NCBI RefSeq assembly: GCF_008831285.2
Contig: NC_045147.1
Coordinates: 2,938,001-3,002,000, forward strand
Direction of reading: 5' to 3'
DNA: 64,000 bases
Source: Nymphaea colorata
Lineage: Eukaryota; Streptophyta; Magnoliopsida; Nymphaeales; Nymphaeaceae
The position numbers and the translations under genes are program-made. Position 1 is the stretch's first letter. Every line of letters starts with the position of its first letter. Below the pieces are notes generated by a model, which searched no databases, was not told the DNA's origin, and worked only from the letters and a program-made list of their open reading frames with translations. Shown here piece by piece: positions 23,490 to 36,565 of this stretch.

Positions 23490-24900
23490 ACTGCCAAAAC
23501 GGCGGGAGGGGCGAAGGCCAACGGCCTTCCCCTTCCGCGGTTCCGCCCACGGTAACCGCATGGCGGCTACGGTTCCGGTGGCGGTCGCCTGAAGGGGGAC
23601 CCAACCGGGTCCCTGTCTCTCATTATTGCCCGTCACCTACAATAGCAGCGGGCGCTGCTGCTACAGATCGGGCCCTTCCCTCTCCATCGCCTGTAAGGGG
23701 GCGTCTGTTTAGCACAGATGGACATAAATCCGCTCTGTACAGTTTGTGTTTGTGCGATTCAAACGCAGAAAGTCTGTCTGCGCTCTCAAGGGCGAGAGTA
23801 CGGACAGAAAATCTGCCGGTTAGCGGTGAAGGCACGCAGAAGCCTTCTTCTTGCTCGCAGCAGGTCTGCTTCTTGTAGCAGGTCTGGTCGGAGTTGGGGT
23901 CGTTCCCTCACCAGTTGTTAAGTGAATTGCTTGTTAGACATTGCCAATTTGTGAAGGGTAATGGTCATCTTTTTATCTGCATTATTTTTTTTTCCTATGT
24001 TGAGTTTAAAGGGAGAGGAACTGGACAAATGTCTGTGACGGCTGAAAAAATCTTATCCATGGTTAAACGTTCATGACAAGCATCCACTAAATGTTAATCT
24101 ATGAATCTTTGTCTGCTCCAGACAAACTCCCCCTAAAGAACGAAGGACAGATGGGTCCCTCTCTCCCTCTTTTCTTTACGGCGATGGCGGCAGGCGGTCG
24201 CCACCAGAAGGGTGGTGTCGTGGTTACCCTCCTGCCTCTGTTTCAACAGCCAGGGAGGGCCCGCCGGCCCTCCTTCTACCGTCGCAAACCGCTGGTTGGT
24301 CCTCACCCTCTCGCCTGAACGGGAGCGACGAACCCAGACGCTTCCCTCCCCTCTCTAGGTAGTCGGCGGCAATGGCAGCCGTCGCTGAAACGGGGAAGGG
24401 CCATAGGCCCATAGGGCCCTTCGTTTCTGCTGCCTGGGGAAAGACGAGGGTCCCTCCCTCTATTCTCTTCACACGATGGGGAAGGCCAAGGGCCTTCCTC
24501 TGGTGCTGCAACCGGCAACCGGCAGAGAGGCTGTTGGGCCTCTCTCTTTCTTAGATTTGAGGGAAAGGGAGGGGTGCACTGCCCTCTCTCCATCGTGTTC
24601 AGGCAAAAGGGTCGAAAGGGAAGGGCTGGCCGCGCTCCCTTCCGTCGGTTTCCGGCAGGGAGGGCGTCGGTCCTCCCTCCGCCACCAGCGCCTTATTGGG
24701 AAAACACACACACACACACACACACAATCGTAGAGGCACTCGAGGGTGCCTGCTGAATGCTGCGGCGATGTCGCCGGCAATCCGGCACCGTTTGGTGCCT
24801 GCCCAGAGAGCGGGGAAAGAGAGAGTTCACGAGAAGGAGAAAGAACGCTGGAGACGAGCGTCTCCTCCCGCAACTGTACGGCTGGCAAAAATATTTTGGA
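23490..24900. mobile_element. GC-rich repeat block, probably part of an LTR element
   Basis: GC content jumps relative to the flanks. Motifs such as gcggcaatggcggc, ggtccctctctcc and gaaggccaagggcc recur in diverged form. Open frames on both strands reflect composition only. The block is interrupted by a complete Tourist-like MITE and ends near a (CA)n run (24701-24726). No terminal repeats were identified, so the class is inferred. Confidence 0.4.
23697..24133. mobile_element. Tourist-like (PIF/Harbinger) MITE with intact target duplication
   Basis: 437 bp bounded by ggggg(c/a)gt(c/t)tgt(t/c)t inverted ends. Both sides are flanked by TAA (23694-23696 and 24134-24136), the usual 3-bp target duplication of this superfamily. 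There is no transposase, so it depends on an autonomous relative. It is inserted inside the GC-rich repeat block and is therefore younger than it. Confidence 0.75.
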
Positions 24901-25029
24901 GGCCATTCCAGATGACATCCGCAACCACAAAAGTAACAAGGGAAAAAGATGCCAAACAAAGCAAGAAAATCAGATTCAACGAAAAAAGCATAGAAATGGA
25001 CGAACTCTCATACGACATCAAGGCATAAA

Positions 25030-26520
25030 CAAATAAATATGTTATACAAATAAATCTGTTATGCATGCCAAAATAATTTTAAGAATCGATCATGCTTGAC
25101 ATTCCAGAAGTTCACGGAAGCATACTAATGTCATTGATAAATATGTTATACATGCACTGAATCGATCATGCTTGACATTGATAAGGGTTTCTTCGCTTGC
25201 AAACTAGAAATTTGACTTTTGATGTTTGTTCTTCCCAAATAACTAAAAGCTCCGTCTCAATACTCTAGAAAATGTATTGTTTTGAAAAATGTTGAATAAC
25301 TATAACACTATATGGGTTTTGAGTACTTTTTTCCTATTTGAATATTTATTGAAATTCCAGATCTTCCCCTTTTTGGAGTTCACTCTACAAGTAACAGGTC
25401 TGCCATCATTCTATGTTTTCAAGGATCATGTATTTCATCAAACATTTGGCACATAATATATTGAGAAAAATAAGTATGATAAATCATAAAATCCACAATA
25501 ACTCTGTCTCGGATGACAGCACAAGTTTGATTGCAAGGATAACTTGAATGTAAAGATGAGCAGTCTGGTCACATGAGAATCAATAAAACAATATTACAAA
25601 AATCATGAAAATTTTATCTAGATTTAAGACATGCATTATGTAGTTTTGAGGAATTGCTTTCTACCCTGAAACGGACAAGCTAAAGGTCCTGAACTTCTTC
25701 TCGATTTACCAAGAAATAAACATTCAACTTGCTATGTCAGCAGTAATAACTAATGAGAGCTTTACATAATAATTAAGAAGGGTCTTCGTTCAAGAACCAG
25801 GGCGTGCAGATGGCTAAAAAATCTAGCTAAGAGGAAAACATCGACCACTTTCATAGATACTTCGCTTAATGTCTTAGATTTGTTTCAATATATAATAGAG
25901 ATCTCCTCATCTATTATCATCTATGTTTACCAATGCAATGCATTAGGATGCATATGTGAGGGTTATTTATTTATTTATATAAACAATTAGTTATCAGATC
26001 CTCATCTATCAAACTTAATGGAATTGTCTGGTTCATTGATTTTAGCAAAATTATATGATATAGATTGAGTTAAACACTTGTATTTTTTAAATGTTGTAGA
26101 AATAAATGAGTTTCTTCAGTTTATTCCATTTGTCGCTTTTAAGAGGGATAATACAATTTGGTTTTTTTTTTTCAACTTAATCTCTACCATCTGATATTCT
26201 CATAAAGTTTCGTACATGAAGCTCTCATAGTGTGTATGTATGTATATATGTATAGGATTTGTGGATTTCTTCATCCTGATTCAAACAAAAAAACAAAAAA
26301 AATCCTTCAACCTCTCACAGCATACTACCTAATGTAATGCACAGGTGGCATGATTAGAGGAACTCAAATGGCCGGAGGATTTCAACTTTACATATATATC
26401 AACCGGCTACCTCTTTGTCTGGATGAGTTTTTTTTATTTTGTGCAACTAAAAACTGTCACAAAAGGTGCATTAGCAACAGCAGTTGCTCGATATGGTTTT
26501 TGAACAACATAAAATAAAAA
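25030..26520. other. No gene seen; AT-rich intergenic DNA
   Basis: No exon, RNA gene or bounded transposon was recognised. Confidence 0.4.
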
Positions 26521-26546
26521 ATCATTTGACTATAGAGCTAGCTTGT

Positions 26547-26591
<45 letters not shown>

Positions 26592-26640
26592 CATTTGACT
26601 ATACAGCTAGCTTGTTGATATATATATATATATATATATA
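26521..26640. repeat. 69-bp tandem duplication containing (AT)n
   Basis: The stretch atcatttgactata(g/c)agctag occurs at 26521 and 26590, each time followed by an AT run. The second run is shorter, so the copies differ mainly by slippage. Confidence 0.9.
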
Positions 26641-27800
26641 CAAAATTGTTCTCATAAAACTTGGTGCTAGAGGCTCTGATTGTGCCATGCATGGGGACCA
26701 ACAGCTCCAGATGAGGTATTGGTGGAGCCTAGTAAAATGCAGAGTTGATGGTGGCAGCAGAAGCAGTGTGCTAGAGAATAAATTTAGAACTTCTTACCCG
26801 GACACCGCAGGCGCATCTCTTGGCAGTATTTTCGGGACAAGTGCCACCTTTTTTGCTGCATCAATCCTCCATTGACAACTGCGTGCTAGAGAATGACATG
26901 GGTTCCGACTAGGACATGAAATACCATTTCTCAGAGCTTTCTTTCTTTCCTTTTCCAGTTGCTAAACAATAATAAATTTTTTGTTCACATATGCCCTTTG
27001 GACCTAAACATTACAACTGAATTTCTTCTCTCAAAACTCTTTTTTCCTTCAAGGTTTAATTTTGCTTAATCAATACTTTTTTGTACCAAAAAAACGAAAA
27101 GTTTACTATCAACCAAACGTCTTAAAATTGTAAGTTCTTCAATGGCGGCCAAAAACCTTGGCTGGTTTTATTCAAAATAATAAGAACAATAACAAAATAT
27201 ATAACATTGTTAAGTTGACCTGTTTTCTCCTGACAGAGGATTGAAGCCGACATACTGTACTTGTGTCCCTGTGAAGTTGAACCATATGCCCACCAAGTCA
27301 TTTGTATTAGTGGGACTCTCCCATCACATCCAGCACATATGATTAAAAGGATAAGAACGTGACGGCGACGTGATGCTCAGCGTGGCCAAAATTCGTCAAG
27401 AGGCGTTCATTATGGTACGTTCATCAGCTTGAAGGTATCTCATCCCCACACTGTAGTGGCTGTTTGTATTCCCATTACAGACAATCTCATTGCTTGCATG
27501 CGGCTGTAACCAAGGATGAGAAGGAATAGATGACCACAGAAGTCCTGTCATTAATTAATTAATCAATATTCCAACTTTTCCTTGTTCTTCTTTTTCGAGA
27601 TTTGGTTGGAAGGAAGTGGTAGGATTTTATACGCTACAACCGTAGTGTTTCATACCCACTATGATTTTTCGCTGCTGGAAATATCAGAGAAAAGAAATTC
27701 TCGCTCTTATCCTTCCAGCATGTGGTATTGAATCTGATTCTGCTAATTGGGTTCATTGCTTTCTCAATGAACAACGAGGAGGAGAGAGAAGGGAAGGCAT
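26641..27800. other. No gene seen; promoter-proximal region of the small basic-protein gene
   Basis: No supported exon. The right part contains the presumed promoter of the gene at 27915. Confidence 0.4.
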
Positions 27801-27811
27801 GCTGCATGTCC

Positions 27812-27818
27812 TATAAAT
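27812..27818 (+). promoter_or_regulatory. TATA box of the small basic-protein gene
   Basis: The sequence tataaat lies 97 bases before the ATG at 27915, which would place transcription start near 27845 and give a leader of about 70 bases. Inferred from spacing only. Confidence 0.5.
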
Positions 27819-27914
27819 TCTTCTGACAATGAGAAGCAGAAGCAAGAAGTGAAGCAAGAGCTACTAGCTAGTGCTTTGTTTCTCTGCTTGTCCAGTCAAA
27901 GAAGGGAAGGTGAA

Positions 27915-28181
27915 ATGGCATCCCTGAAGGCTGAGAAACCAGCAGCACCCCAAGCAGCGCCTGGACAGGCCAAGCCCAAAGCCACTGAAGGCTCGAAGTC
28001 TCAGTCCTCAAAACCTGCTGCCAAGAAATCAGAGCAGAAACCTCGAGAGCCAAAGAGGAAGGTTCATCCCATCTCTCTCTCTCTCTCTCTCTCTCTAGTT
28101 GTTATTTGGTAATTAGCACTCATTTTTGCTCTATCTATGTCTGCACAGGCAAGAGGTGGAAAAGCAGCATCCAAGAATTGA
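27915..28181 (+). CDS. Small basic Lys/Ala/Pro-rich protein, two exons
   Basis: Exons 27915-28061 and 28149-28181 join in frame and encode 59 residues beginning MASLKAEKPAAP and ending ARGGKAASKN. The intron (28062-28148) has GT...AG ends and a (TC)n run. The protein is low-complexity, strongly basic and without cysteine, signal peptide or membrane segment. It resembles small lysine-rich plant proteins of unknown role, possibly nucleic-acid binding (inference from charge). The start is chosen because a TATA box lies 97 bases upstream and the following codons are open. The family could not be named. Confidence 0.6.
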
Positions 28182-29276
28182 AAGTAGTGCCTTCTCATAG
28201 GCTCAAGGTTGGCTACGATCCATGCTTTAGCCATGTAGCTGACATTGATCAGCTTATAAAATAATTTAAGGGTGTTTTGATTTCCATGTTCTAGATATTA
28301 TCAGTTCAATATAATTTAGCTTCCTTCTACAGCCAGTGGTACACTTTCGTTGTTTTAATTTCCACAGAAATAAAATGAAACTTGGATGATATTTTTATCT
28401 GAAATTTGCTAGTCAAGAAATAAAATTTCTAAAGCGTAAAAGGTGCCCTCCTTTTAATAATTAATATGTTTAAAAGTTCTATGAGAAACTTCCAGTAAAA
28501 ATGAAAAGGTTTCTTTCCTCCTCCTAACACAAGAACGAGTTTCCTTGAGCTCCCAACAGCAGTAGCCATTTAATGAGGCAACTTGTACACCGTGACCAAG
28601 ATGAAGAAATAAGTTTGAAGCCAGCCGATGATGATGGTGGACATTTTGTCTTGGCTTAACTGAAAAAAGAAAAAGAAACTGTACATAATGATCTATTATT
28701 TTACATCACAAGTTTCAAGATTACTCGTATACAAATCTTTTCCTTGATTTCTATAAACTTCTTGCTGTTTTTATTATGCTTGTCAAACTTTAGGCATCCA
28801 TTTGGTCATGTGGACATACCGAAGCTGTCACAGTGAGCTGACTATTATTCATAAGGCATTTTTAACAAAATAACCTGAAAGAAAATAACAAGATCGTTCC
28901 CAATTTTAAGGCGTGCAGAGTCATCGCAATATGCACACATCATTCAAGCAAACTGCACCTGGGTCACCCAAACTAGATGCAAACTCTAGAAAAGCTATAT
29001 TTTAATAAAATATTACTGTATATAAAGAATTACATCAAGAATCATGACATATTGTTACATCTATTTCAATTTCATTTTGAAGATAAAAACTGCTACACCT
29101 TTTAGCTTCCACGCACAAGAATGGCAAAGGTAAGATGCAGCATCACATAACTATGCTACGATACAAGATCTGCCACCACCATCTTGGAGTTTCTACCGAT
29201 GCAGTCCTCAGGTCAACTCATAGCATCCAATTTAACCAACCAGTGACACGGTGATTCTGACTATTATAATGATGAC
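28182..29276. other. Intergenic region between convergent genes
   Basis: Holds the 3' ends of the small gene (from the left) and ICME (from the right). No additional exon seen. Confidence 0.45.
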
Positions 29277-32200
29277 TTAAAATGGGCTAATTTCATGAGC
29301 CAGCTTCAACATGAATTCTGGGACAAGTCGACGTGTGGGCGGTGCCGCTGCATCGTCAACCCGTGCCTTTGGATCATCTTCATGAATCATAGAAAGAATG
29401 TCTCTAAGAAGCTCATCAGTTCCCCCTCGAAAAGGATCCTGCAAAATGACTTTTATCATGAAGAGAAAAGCCATCTAATAGTCACAACTGGATGCATGCT
29501 TGCTGCCAATCAATGGTGATGAGAATGTTAACCATTTCAGGAATAAGCAAATTGCACTGTCCGACATAGTCTAACCAGATTTGGACACATTGCATTATCT
29601 GATATAGGATAACCAGACTTGATCTCTCGACTCATGCGGACTCTTGTAGAATTGAAATATGTATACGCTGATTTCAATTGCTTTGAATATTTTCTAATTG
29701 AAAATTTCCATATAGAACCCCACAGCCTATGTAAGCTTTCCTTCCCGTCTTATCTGCCTCTAACCAACGCACACATACAGCTCTGCTATCACCCAAAATA
29801 TCCACTCTCTCTGTCTCTCTCCCTAAACACACACACACACACACACACACAGAACAAGGCCATAAAGCGAGACCAACTGCCCTTTACATTCTAAAACAAT
29901 TTAACCAATAAACGTTCTTCATTCACCATTGCTAGCCAATAGAAAGAGAAAACCATTGATATGGTTATTAAGTGATATTTCTTTCATACATCCGGATCAA
30001 AGAATCATTCTTCAAAAGCAAACCATAAGTCCAATTATTATCTGGGAAAATAAGAATATGCATATAAGCATGCATATATATTGCCAAAGTCTGCCATGAA
30101 AGACAAAATATTACAGTCTCAGACTTGTCATCATAATTCAACAGAGTTTACCTGAAGGAACAAGTCGGTGTGTGTCTTTCCTTCATAAAGAATTAGTTTA
30201 GCACGTGCTCCAGCTCTCTCAAGAGTATCAGCAAAGGATTTGCTACAAAAGAAAATATTCAAAATGACCCGTGCACATATTAGAAATCCTCCAAAATAGA
30301 CTAGAAAAAATACTGTAAATATTTAAGAATTTTCAATGAATCAAATGTGTACACACTGTGTTATTCTAAGGGCCTAAATAAAAGAGGAACCGCATGTTAC
30401 CCTGCCATTACACATGCCCAAGCACTCTTTTAAGTGCAGCAAAGCTTTGACAAGATTGTCATTTTAAGATTGTCATTTTGAAATGACAATCTTGTCACAG
30501 CTTTGCTGCACTTAAAAGAGCATTACGGTATGTTGGGTAAGATAAATGTATTATGACAAATTAAATGGACTCCAAATGTTGTATATGAAGGAACACCACG
30601 AACAGTTCTTGAATTTCCAATGCAGCTGCATTGAAGACCTTTACTGAATAAAAAATGAGTTGATACTAATGGAAATGTAGATAATTTTTTGTAATTTTTG
30701 CATGAATAGATTCTAGCCGTATGTATCTGCTTCTGCTCTGATGAATTGTATGAATGGGCACCATGGCTCTTGTCTTTGAAAACATGGTAGTTCACATTAT
30801 TGGTTGCCCAAAGGTCATGAAGAGACATCAAATAAGGCTAAGCTATTATAGTAGCAATGGGTCTGCTTTTAGCTACGGTAGATTGAACAATCTTTTTTTT
30901 CCTACAACAAGAGAGTAGCGTTTCCAATGAAACAATTTCCTTTCCCATCCATCTCTGTGTAGCGTTTACCTGGCCATTAGTTCCATGCATATCAACATCA
31001 TCTTCAATTCGGAGTTTGATACTCAGATTTTCCCTCCCAGCAAATTAAAAAATACAAAGGTCTATAAATAAAGCACCAACTGGTAACATCGATTTTAAGG
31101 TTCTGGCATGAATATCAACACCCATTCTTGATAATGCATTTCAAAACATAATACCTAGCATCTGATGGTATTGAGTAATCTTTGGTTCCATGGAAAAGAA
31201 TGAATGGAGGTAGGAGTGAAACTGCTGAGCTGTTACTTGGATCTTGAACCATTACTTCAGGAGAGAAATGCTGTAGGGAATGCTCTCCCTCCATAATACT
31301 GCAAGTAATGACACAAAATATAATCTCAATAGTGGTAAGCAATGGGAAAACATACAAATGCCTGCAGCCAGAAAGATGATTCAGAACCTACCTAAGAAAA
31401 ATAGACCGATATAGACCTCGATTGTGGAAGTGATCAACTAAGTTCAACATGTTATACCTGTAGAAGAAATAAACTTATGAGGAACAGAGAAGGGGAAATA
31501 GCACCATCATCAAAATCTATCACTATTGCACAGTTATGCTTATTTACTTGTGACAAATTTGGTTCATTCAGTAGCTTCAAATAAAAGGCAACACATGCAT
31601 AGGTGCAACCATGCAAGAACGTTCATGGATGTACTCTTTGTATTCATGTAAATGCAAGTCCACATGTGCATGCATGCAAACCAGGTCTTTTGCAATTTCA
31701 AGCAGATGGAAGATATGCACACATGTAGCATACACCATTTCATGCACATGCCAATGGCCCAACATGCATATGTGCAGCTGTGTAACTTTACAAGCACAAG
31801 GTCACCAGGCGCATGCATATGTTTACAAGGACAGATGTACAAAAAGCAAATGGTGAACATAGACAGTTAGACACAAGCATTTGACAAAAGTAAGCAAGTG
31901 CTGGTTTTTCTCTTTGTACAGAATGGAAAGAGATTACCCTCCAGAAAGGCCAAAATATGCTTTGATCTGGGAGATACTCCATGCAGAATGCTCTCCTTCT
32001 CCACATTCCTTCATTGCCTGCTTAACAAGAGTACAGGCAGCAATATGTGCACCAGCTGATTGTCCCATCACATATATTCTATATACCAATGCAGAAGAAA
32101 CAAGAGTTGCTAGTTCAGATGTGCAAATAATCAGTCAACTACTGCTCCACTTATTGATATGCCTGAATGAATGACAATAAATTACCTGCTAGGGTCACCG

Positions 32201-34707
32201 CCATATGCAGCAATATTATTGCATACAAATGAAATCGCTTGAGAAGCGTCTTCAACCATGTCACTAATGGTCCCTTGAGGAAAATTCCTGTGAAGAATTG
32301 ATAAGACATGTAAAACTGAATAAGTAGATGTAAAACACAAGCCTGCTTCTCCCACTAGGACAGAAACAGAAACTGGAGAAGACATAAACCTGTAATCAAT
32401 GCATGCTACCATAACACCTCTTTCTGCTAGTTGTTGCCCCAAAAGAGCACCCCAAGCCTTGTACCTACAGAGAGACAAACCTAGAAGGATGTTTAACCCA
32501 ACAAATAACATAAGGTCAAAAAGATGTAGGTTCAAATTTTAAACTTTAAAGTTTAAACCACTAGATATACTGAATGATCTTGATGAAAAGGAAACTGGAA
32601 ACTGGAAACTGTATAAAGAAATATCAAGAACCAACCCTATGATCCATGCTCCACCAGTTACAAATACAACTACTGGTTTTGGCTCGTCAATATTCAGGGG
32701 TAAGTATAAATCCAACCTGCAAAATAGCACCCACAGCATTCCCAAATTAAATCTCTATATTTAAACACATAGACTAAAAAGCTTTGAGATCCGCATGTTT
32801 TTCTACAAAGTAAAGCCTGAAATTTCATGGATTGTACTGCCTAGCATACCGGTTTCTCGGTTCATCTCCATAAACTATACTTCGACGAATTTGCCTTGAG
32901 AAATAATATAAATATCCAACTGCAAGAAACTGGTATCAGTTAAAGTTATATGGAGTTCATGTTTGTCAATGAACACAAAGTAAGAACATCGAAAATAAGT
33001 TTCCTACATACAGCAGTTAGCTAAAATTCAGAAATCATTCAACAAAATAAACATTCACAAGATATATAAAGCAAGAAACCTTCACATGCTGAAACCAACT
33101 ACCTACCCTGCAAAAAGCCTGGCATAAGTAGCAAAGCATAACAACCAAGAGCAACAAACTTGGTAATCCACCTGTAACCTATCCTGCATGAATTGATGTG
33201 ATTAGAAAGGAATAGTTATGATTTCAGTATGACTAGGACAATAAAAAGTGATGTGTAGAAGAGAACAAACAAGGGTGTGTAGTACTGAATAACATAATCA
33301 AGATTTAGGTGGGACAGCACTTTATGCAATTGAGTTTCTAAAGAACCCTTCAAATATTTAGTTCTTTTAACTGCACAGACACCAAAGAAGGAGGCAAAAA
33401 CAACTTAAAAATCAACGCAGTCTGCAGCTAATTCTACCAACAAATGCAACTTAGAATAAAGTTGAGAAGTCCACACTCCACAGTCTTCTAGCCACAAACA
33501 TCTGTCGACCATTCTAGCCAGAAAGAATGTACTGCAACTTAAAATAAAAAAAAATATCTTCAAATTATCAAAAAACTATGCATTGGTGTAAATAAAATCC
33601 ATCATTGCATGTCTGCTGGACTAGTTTCTACTGTATGAATCAGAATGGTGATCAAAGTCACTTCAAAAAGCATAATCTTATAAAACTCCCCCAGTTCACT
33701 CTAGTAAATAACAGCACATGAAGCCCTCGATTGGATTTCTGAACAAACCTTGGCTATTGTTCTAAAGGTTAAGAAACTAACAGCTAGTTGGAAATCCTAT
33801 TAGCGTCTTAGTGCACCATGATAGTCTATGAATATCTAGTTTATGTCAATGAAGTAGTAGGTTTTCTGCTTTCTTTTTCCAAGTGTAAGCACATGAAAAG
33901 AGTACGTATGGGCTTGAACCTGGTTTGGATACCAAACATAGCATCAGAGGTTTTCCGTCTATTTCAATAATCAGAATTGATAAGCAACAATTTGGCAACA
34001 TTGCTGAATTAATCCAAACAACTCCAAAGCAAATATTGGGGACTACCAGAGGTCAATCAATTTTAAAAGCTGATAGAATGGCATCGGTTGCCTGTCCTTA
34101 TGCGAAACTCAACCTTGTTCACAAGGTAGTTCAAATAGCAGGACTAGAATGTTTAAATGAGCCTGTGAAATGGAGAACTTGAATAGTAGGTTTAGGAACA
34201 TAAACATACTATTGGTCCTCAATTCTCGGCAGATCCATCGCAGAAACTGCAACAGGAAACCAGAAAAAGAAAGACCCCACTAAGGAAGCAATCCATGGTA
34301 ACTGCATGACACAATCTAATGAAGCACAAAAGGTTCAAGGGTCATGATAATACGTTAGTTGAAGGGTCATGATAATACGTTAGTTGAAGGGTCATGATCA
34401 TACGTTAGTGGTGTACCCCTGGCCCTGCCTCCACAGATACTTCACCCCCAAAAAAAGGAAATGAATAAAACCAGGTTTTTTTTCGCAAAAAGATCATTTC
34501 AAGGGATAAGCATCAAATTCGAAACACCAATCTGCTAACTAAAAATACATCAACCAAAAACTGAGCGGGAAAGGAAATGCACAAAACCAGTTCTTGTTTC
34601 TCCCAAGATGAGCATGTAAAAGGATAATCAACAAATTCGCAAAACAAACTCTAACTAGAAATGCATCAACGAAAAATTGTGCAGGCAGACATTGAAATCG
34701 AATAGAG

Positions 34708-34780
<73 letters not shown>

Positions 34781-35224
34781 CTATAGTTACCCCAAGTAGC
34801 GCAACAGCTTGAAGCTGAGGCGGGTGAGCAAGTACGTCTCAGCAGCAGCATGGCCCATATCCTGCCTGAACGACTGTTGTCTCCTCGGACTGACGCCGGG
34901 AAGGTGTGGGCCAAAGCTGAGGTTGCCTCCACTCCTCACCCTCCGCCTCCTCTGGTTCTTGATGGTGTTGGTGGTATTCGAACTGCAGAAGACCAAGGCA
35001 GAGCAATGGTCTGCGTTTTCCCCAACGACCGAACCAGGGCCTAGGATGGGTAATTTCTCCTCCTCTTTCTCCCTGAACAACTGGAGGGACGAGGAGGAGG
35101 ACGAGGAGGATGAAGGGGACAAGGAAGCAGGGGAATGCAGCAGTGGCCCCGCATCACTGTCGACCAGGCTCCCCAAATTCGGGCGGATGCCACCCACCAT
35201 CTTCTCGATCACCCGCATCGCCAT
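29277..35224 (-). CDS. ICME: Isoprenylcysteine alpha-carbonyl methylesterase (ICME)
   Basis: Serine esterase that removes the methyl ester from the prenylated C-terminal cysteine of prenylated proteins; the family acts at endomembranes and affects abscisic acid signalling. Exons, 5' to 3': 34791-35224, 33107-33183, 32850-32919, 32636-32716, 32390-32464, 32186-32287, 31938-32078, 31392-31457, 31155-31298, 30152-30242, 29277-29438. All junctions are GT-AG and stay in frame, giving 480 residues. Oxyanion segment TGGAW at 214-218; nucleophile Ser287 in GQSAGAH; Asp389 in HGTKD; His421 in KTHTD. Residues 1-120 are Ser-rich and variable; hydrophobic segments about 150-175 suggest membrane anchoring. 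The start is the first ATG (35224) of the MAMRVIEKM frame. Members are usually about 420-480 residues. The triad is complete, so it looks functional. Confidence 0.92.
29827..29851. repeat. (AC)n microsatellite in ICME intron 10
   Basis: About 12 AC units between exons 10 and 11 of ICME. Confidence 0.9.
30425..30520. repeat. 40-bp-arm hairpin in ICME intron 9
   Basis: Arms 30425-30464 and 30481-30520 are inverted copies with a single mismatch, separated by 16 bases that themselves repeat part of the arm (aagattgtcatttt). When ICME is transcribed this would form a long near-perfect stem. It may be a foldback MITE or a young small-RNA precursor; nothing here distinguishes the two. Confidence 0.85.
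34336..34410. repeat. 25-bp tandem repeat, three copies, ICME intron 1
   Basis: Units containing gtcatgat(a/c)atacgttagt start at 34341, 34366 and 34391. The third copy has small changes. Confidence 0.9.
34710..34775. repeat. (GA)n microsatellite in ICME intron 1
   Basis: About 33 GA units ending 15 bases from the exon 1 donor. On the transcribed strand this is a CT tract just downstream of the 5' splice site. Confidence 0.95.
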
Positions 35225-36534
35225 CGCCAGACTTCTTCTGGTTTCTTCCTCCCACCAACGGCAACAGCTACCCCAGTAAAGGACTCTTCGTCCCTTTGAA
35301 CGTGGGTGGGGCCACGATCGAATCACAAATTCCTCCCTAATTCATTTTATGTCCTACGTTTGCTAAGACTGTCAAATGGAGACTCGTATTTCCCAAGTTT
35401 TTCTATTCTGAGATGTGTCATGATTCTCGTCATCTCAGACGTTGTGTGACTGCATTATTTATGCAAGCAAGATGTTGCGTTATGGCTTATGACTACTTGT
35501 TAACTATTTGTGAAACTCGGCAAATTGAATTAGAACAAAAAGAATTTATATCATATTTGAATCTGATTTTCAAATTCACAATTTGAATCCTATGTGAATT
35601 CGACGTTTATTTTACATATGATTCCAACTTTTAAAGAGAGTCGCATCTAAACTATGTTATGACATGATATTAAAATGTATAAACATTAGATATATGATAT
35701 TTATTTAAAACTCAACCTGAACTCCGAATTCGAATACTAATTTGTTTAGATATGTATTTAAAACCAACATAGGACACGATTGAATGTCACTTCTTAAATC
35801 TGGATCCGATCTGATTTTCCAAGCAGATGTTAATTTTTTTTTTATATTGACTTTTTTAAAATGGTTCAATCGAATCTCCAATATAACATCCTTAGCTTTT
35901 ATATTGTGGCACATATGTTAGACTCTAAGCCACCCCTTAATGAAGGTTTCAAGGCAACTCACCTAATTTGAAGTTTTTCTTTAGACACTTCCCTTTACAC
36001 ATATGCTCCATATAGAAAGACCATTAGAAGGTTTACATGCTGAAACCACAAACCCAATTTTTAAAACCATGATTTCTATGTATTAATAAAGAATAATTCC
36101 AAATCCATAAGATATTGAGCAAAGTAAGACATTATACTTTGTGAATCTGTCACAGAAAGGTAACATATTTTTATTGTCCCCATGAATATGCCCTTTTCTT
36201 TGGGTCATATTCATGACATAATAACAAGGTATTGTTATTACCAAACGACTCTTAAAATTATTTGAAAATACCTTTTAGTTCTTTTATGATTTTTACGTTT
36301 CAAAAGAAAATTGACAAACATGAGAAAACATTTTACATGACTGGGCATTCCAGTCACATCAAAAGATTGCACACACATTGTTTATCTATTTAAGATGATG
36401 TTGGATCTTAATTTTGAGGGAAAAAATGCATCGATAGTTGGTTTTCCACGAAAATGCAAGTCAACACGGTACCACAATGTAGGAGATCATAACGTAATAA
36501 ACTAAATGTGTTTCAATTACAAGTAACATGCATA

Positions 36535-36565
<31 letters not shown>

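Noticed and set aside
24224-25066. Clusters of 60-156-codon frames on both strands
   Set aside because: All reading frames are open because the block is GC-rich and repetitive; none shows family motifs or splice context.
27225-27345. Minus-strand peptide GIWFNFTGTQVQYVGF that looks like a conserved domain
   Set aside because: Bounded by stops within about 35 codons, with no splice sites or partner exons; too short to call.
31564-31870. His/Met/Cys-rich frames in an ICME intron
   Set aside because: They come from repeated atgcatg motifs, lie between exons, and are open on several frames at once.
34809-35340. Plus-strand frames opposite ICME exon 1
   Set aside because: They are shadows of the ICME first exon on the minus strand, which is supported by homology and splicing.
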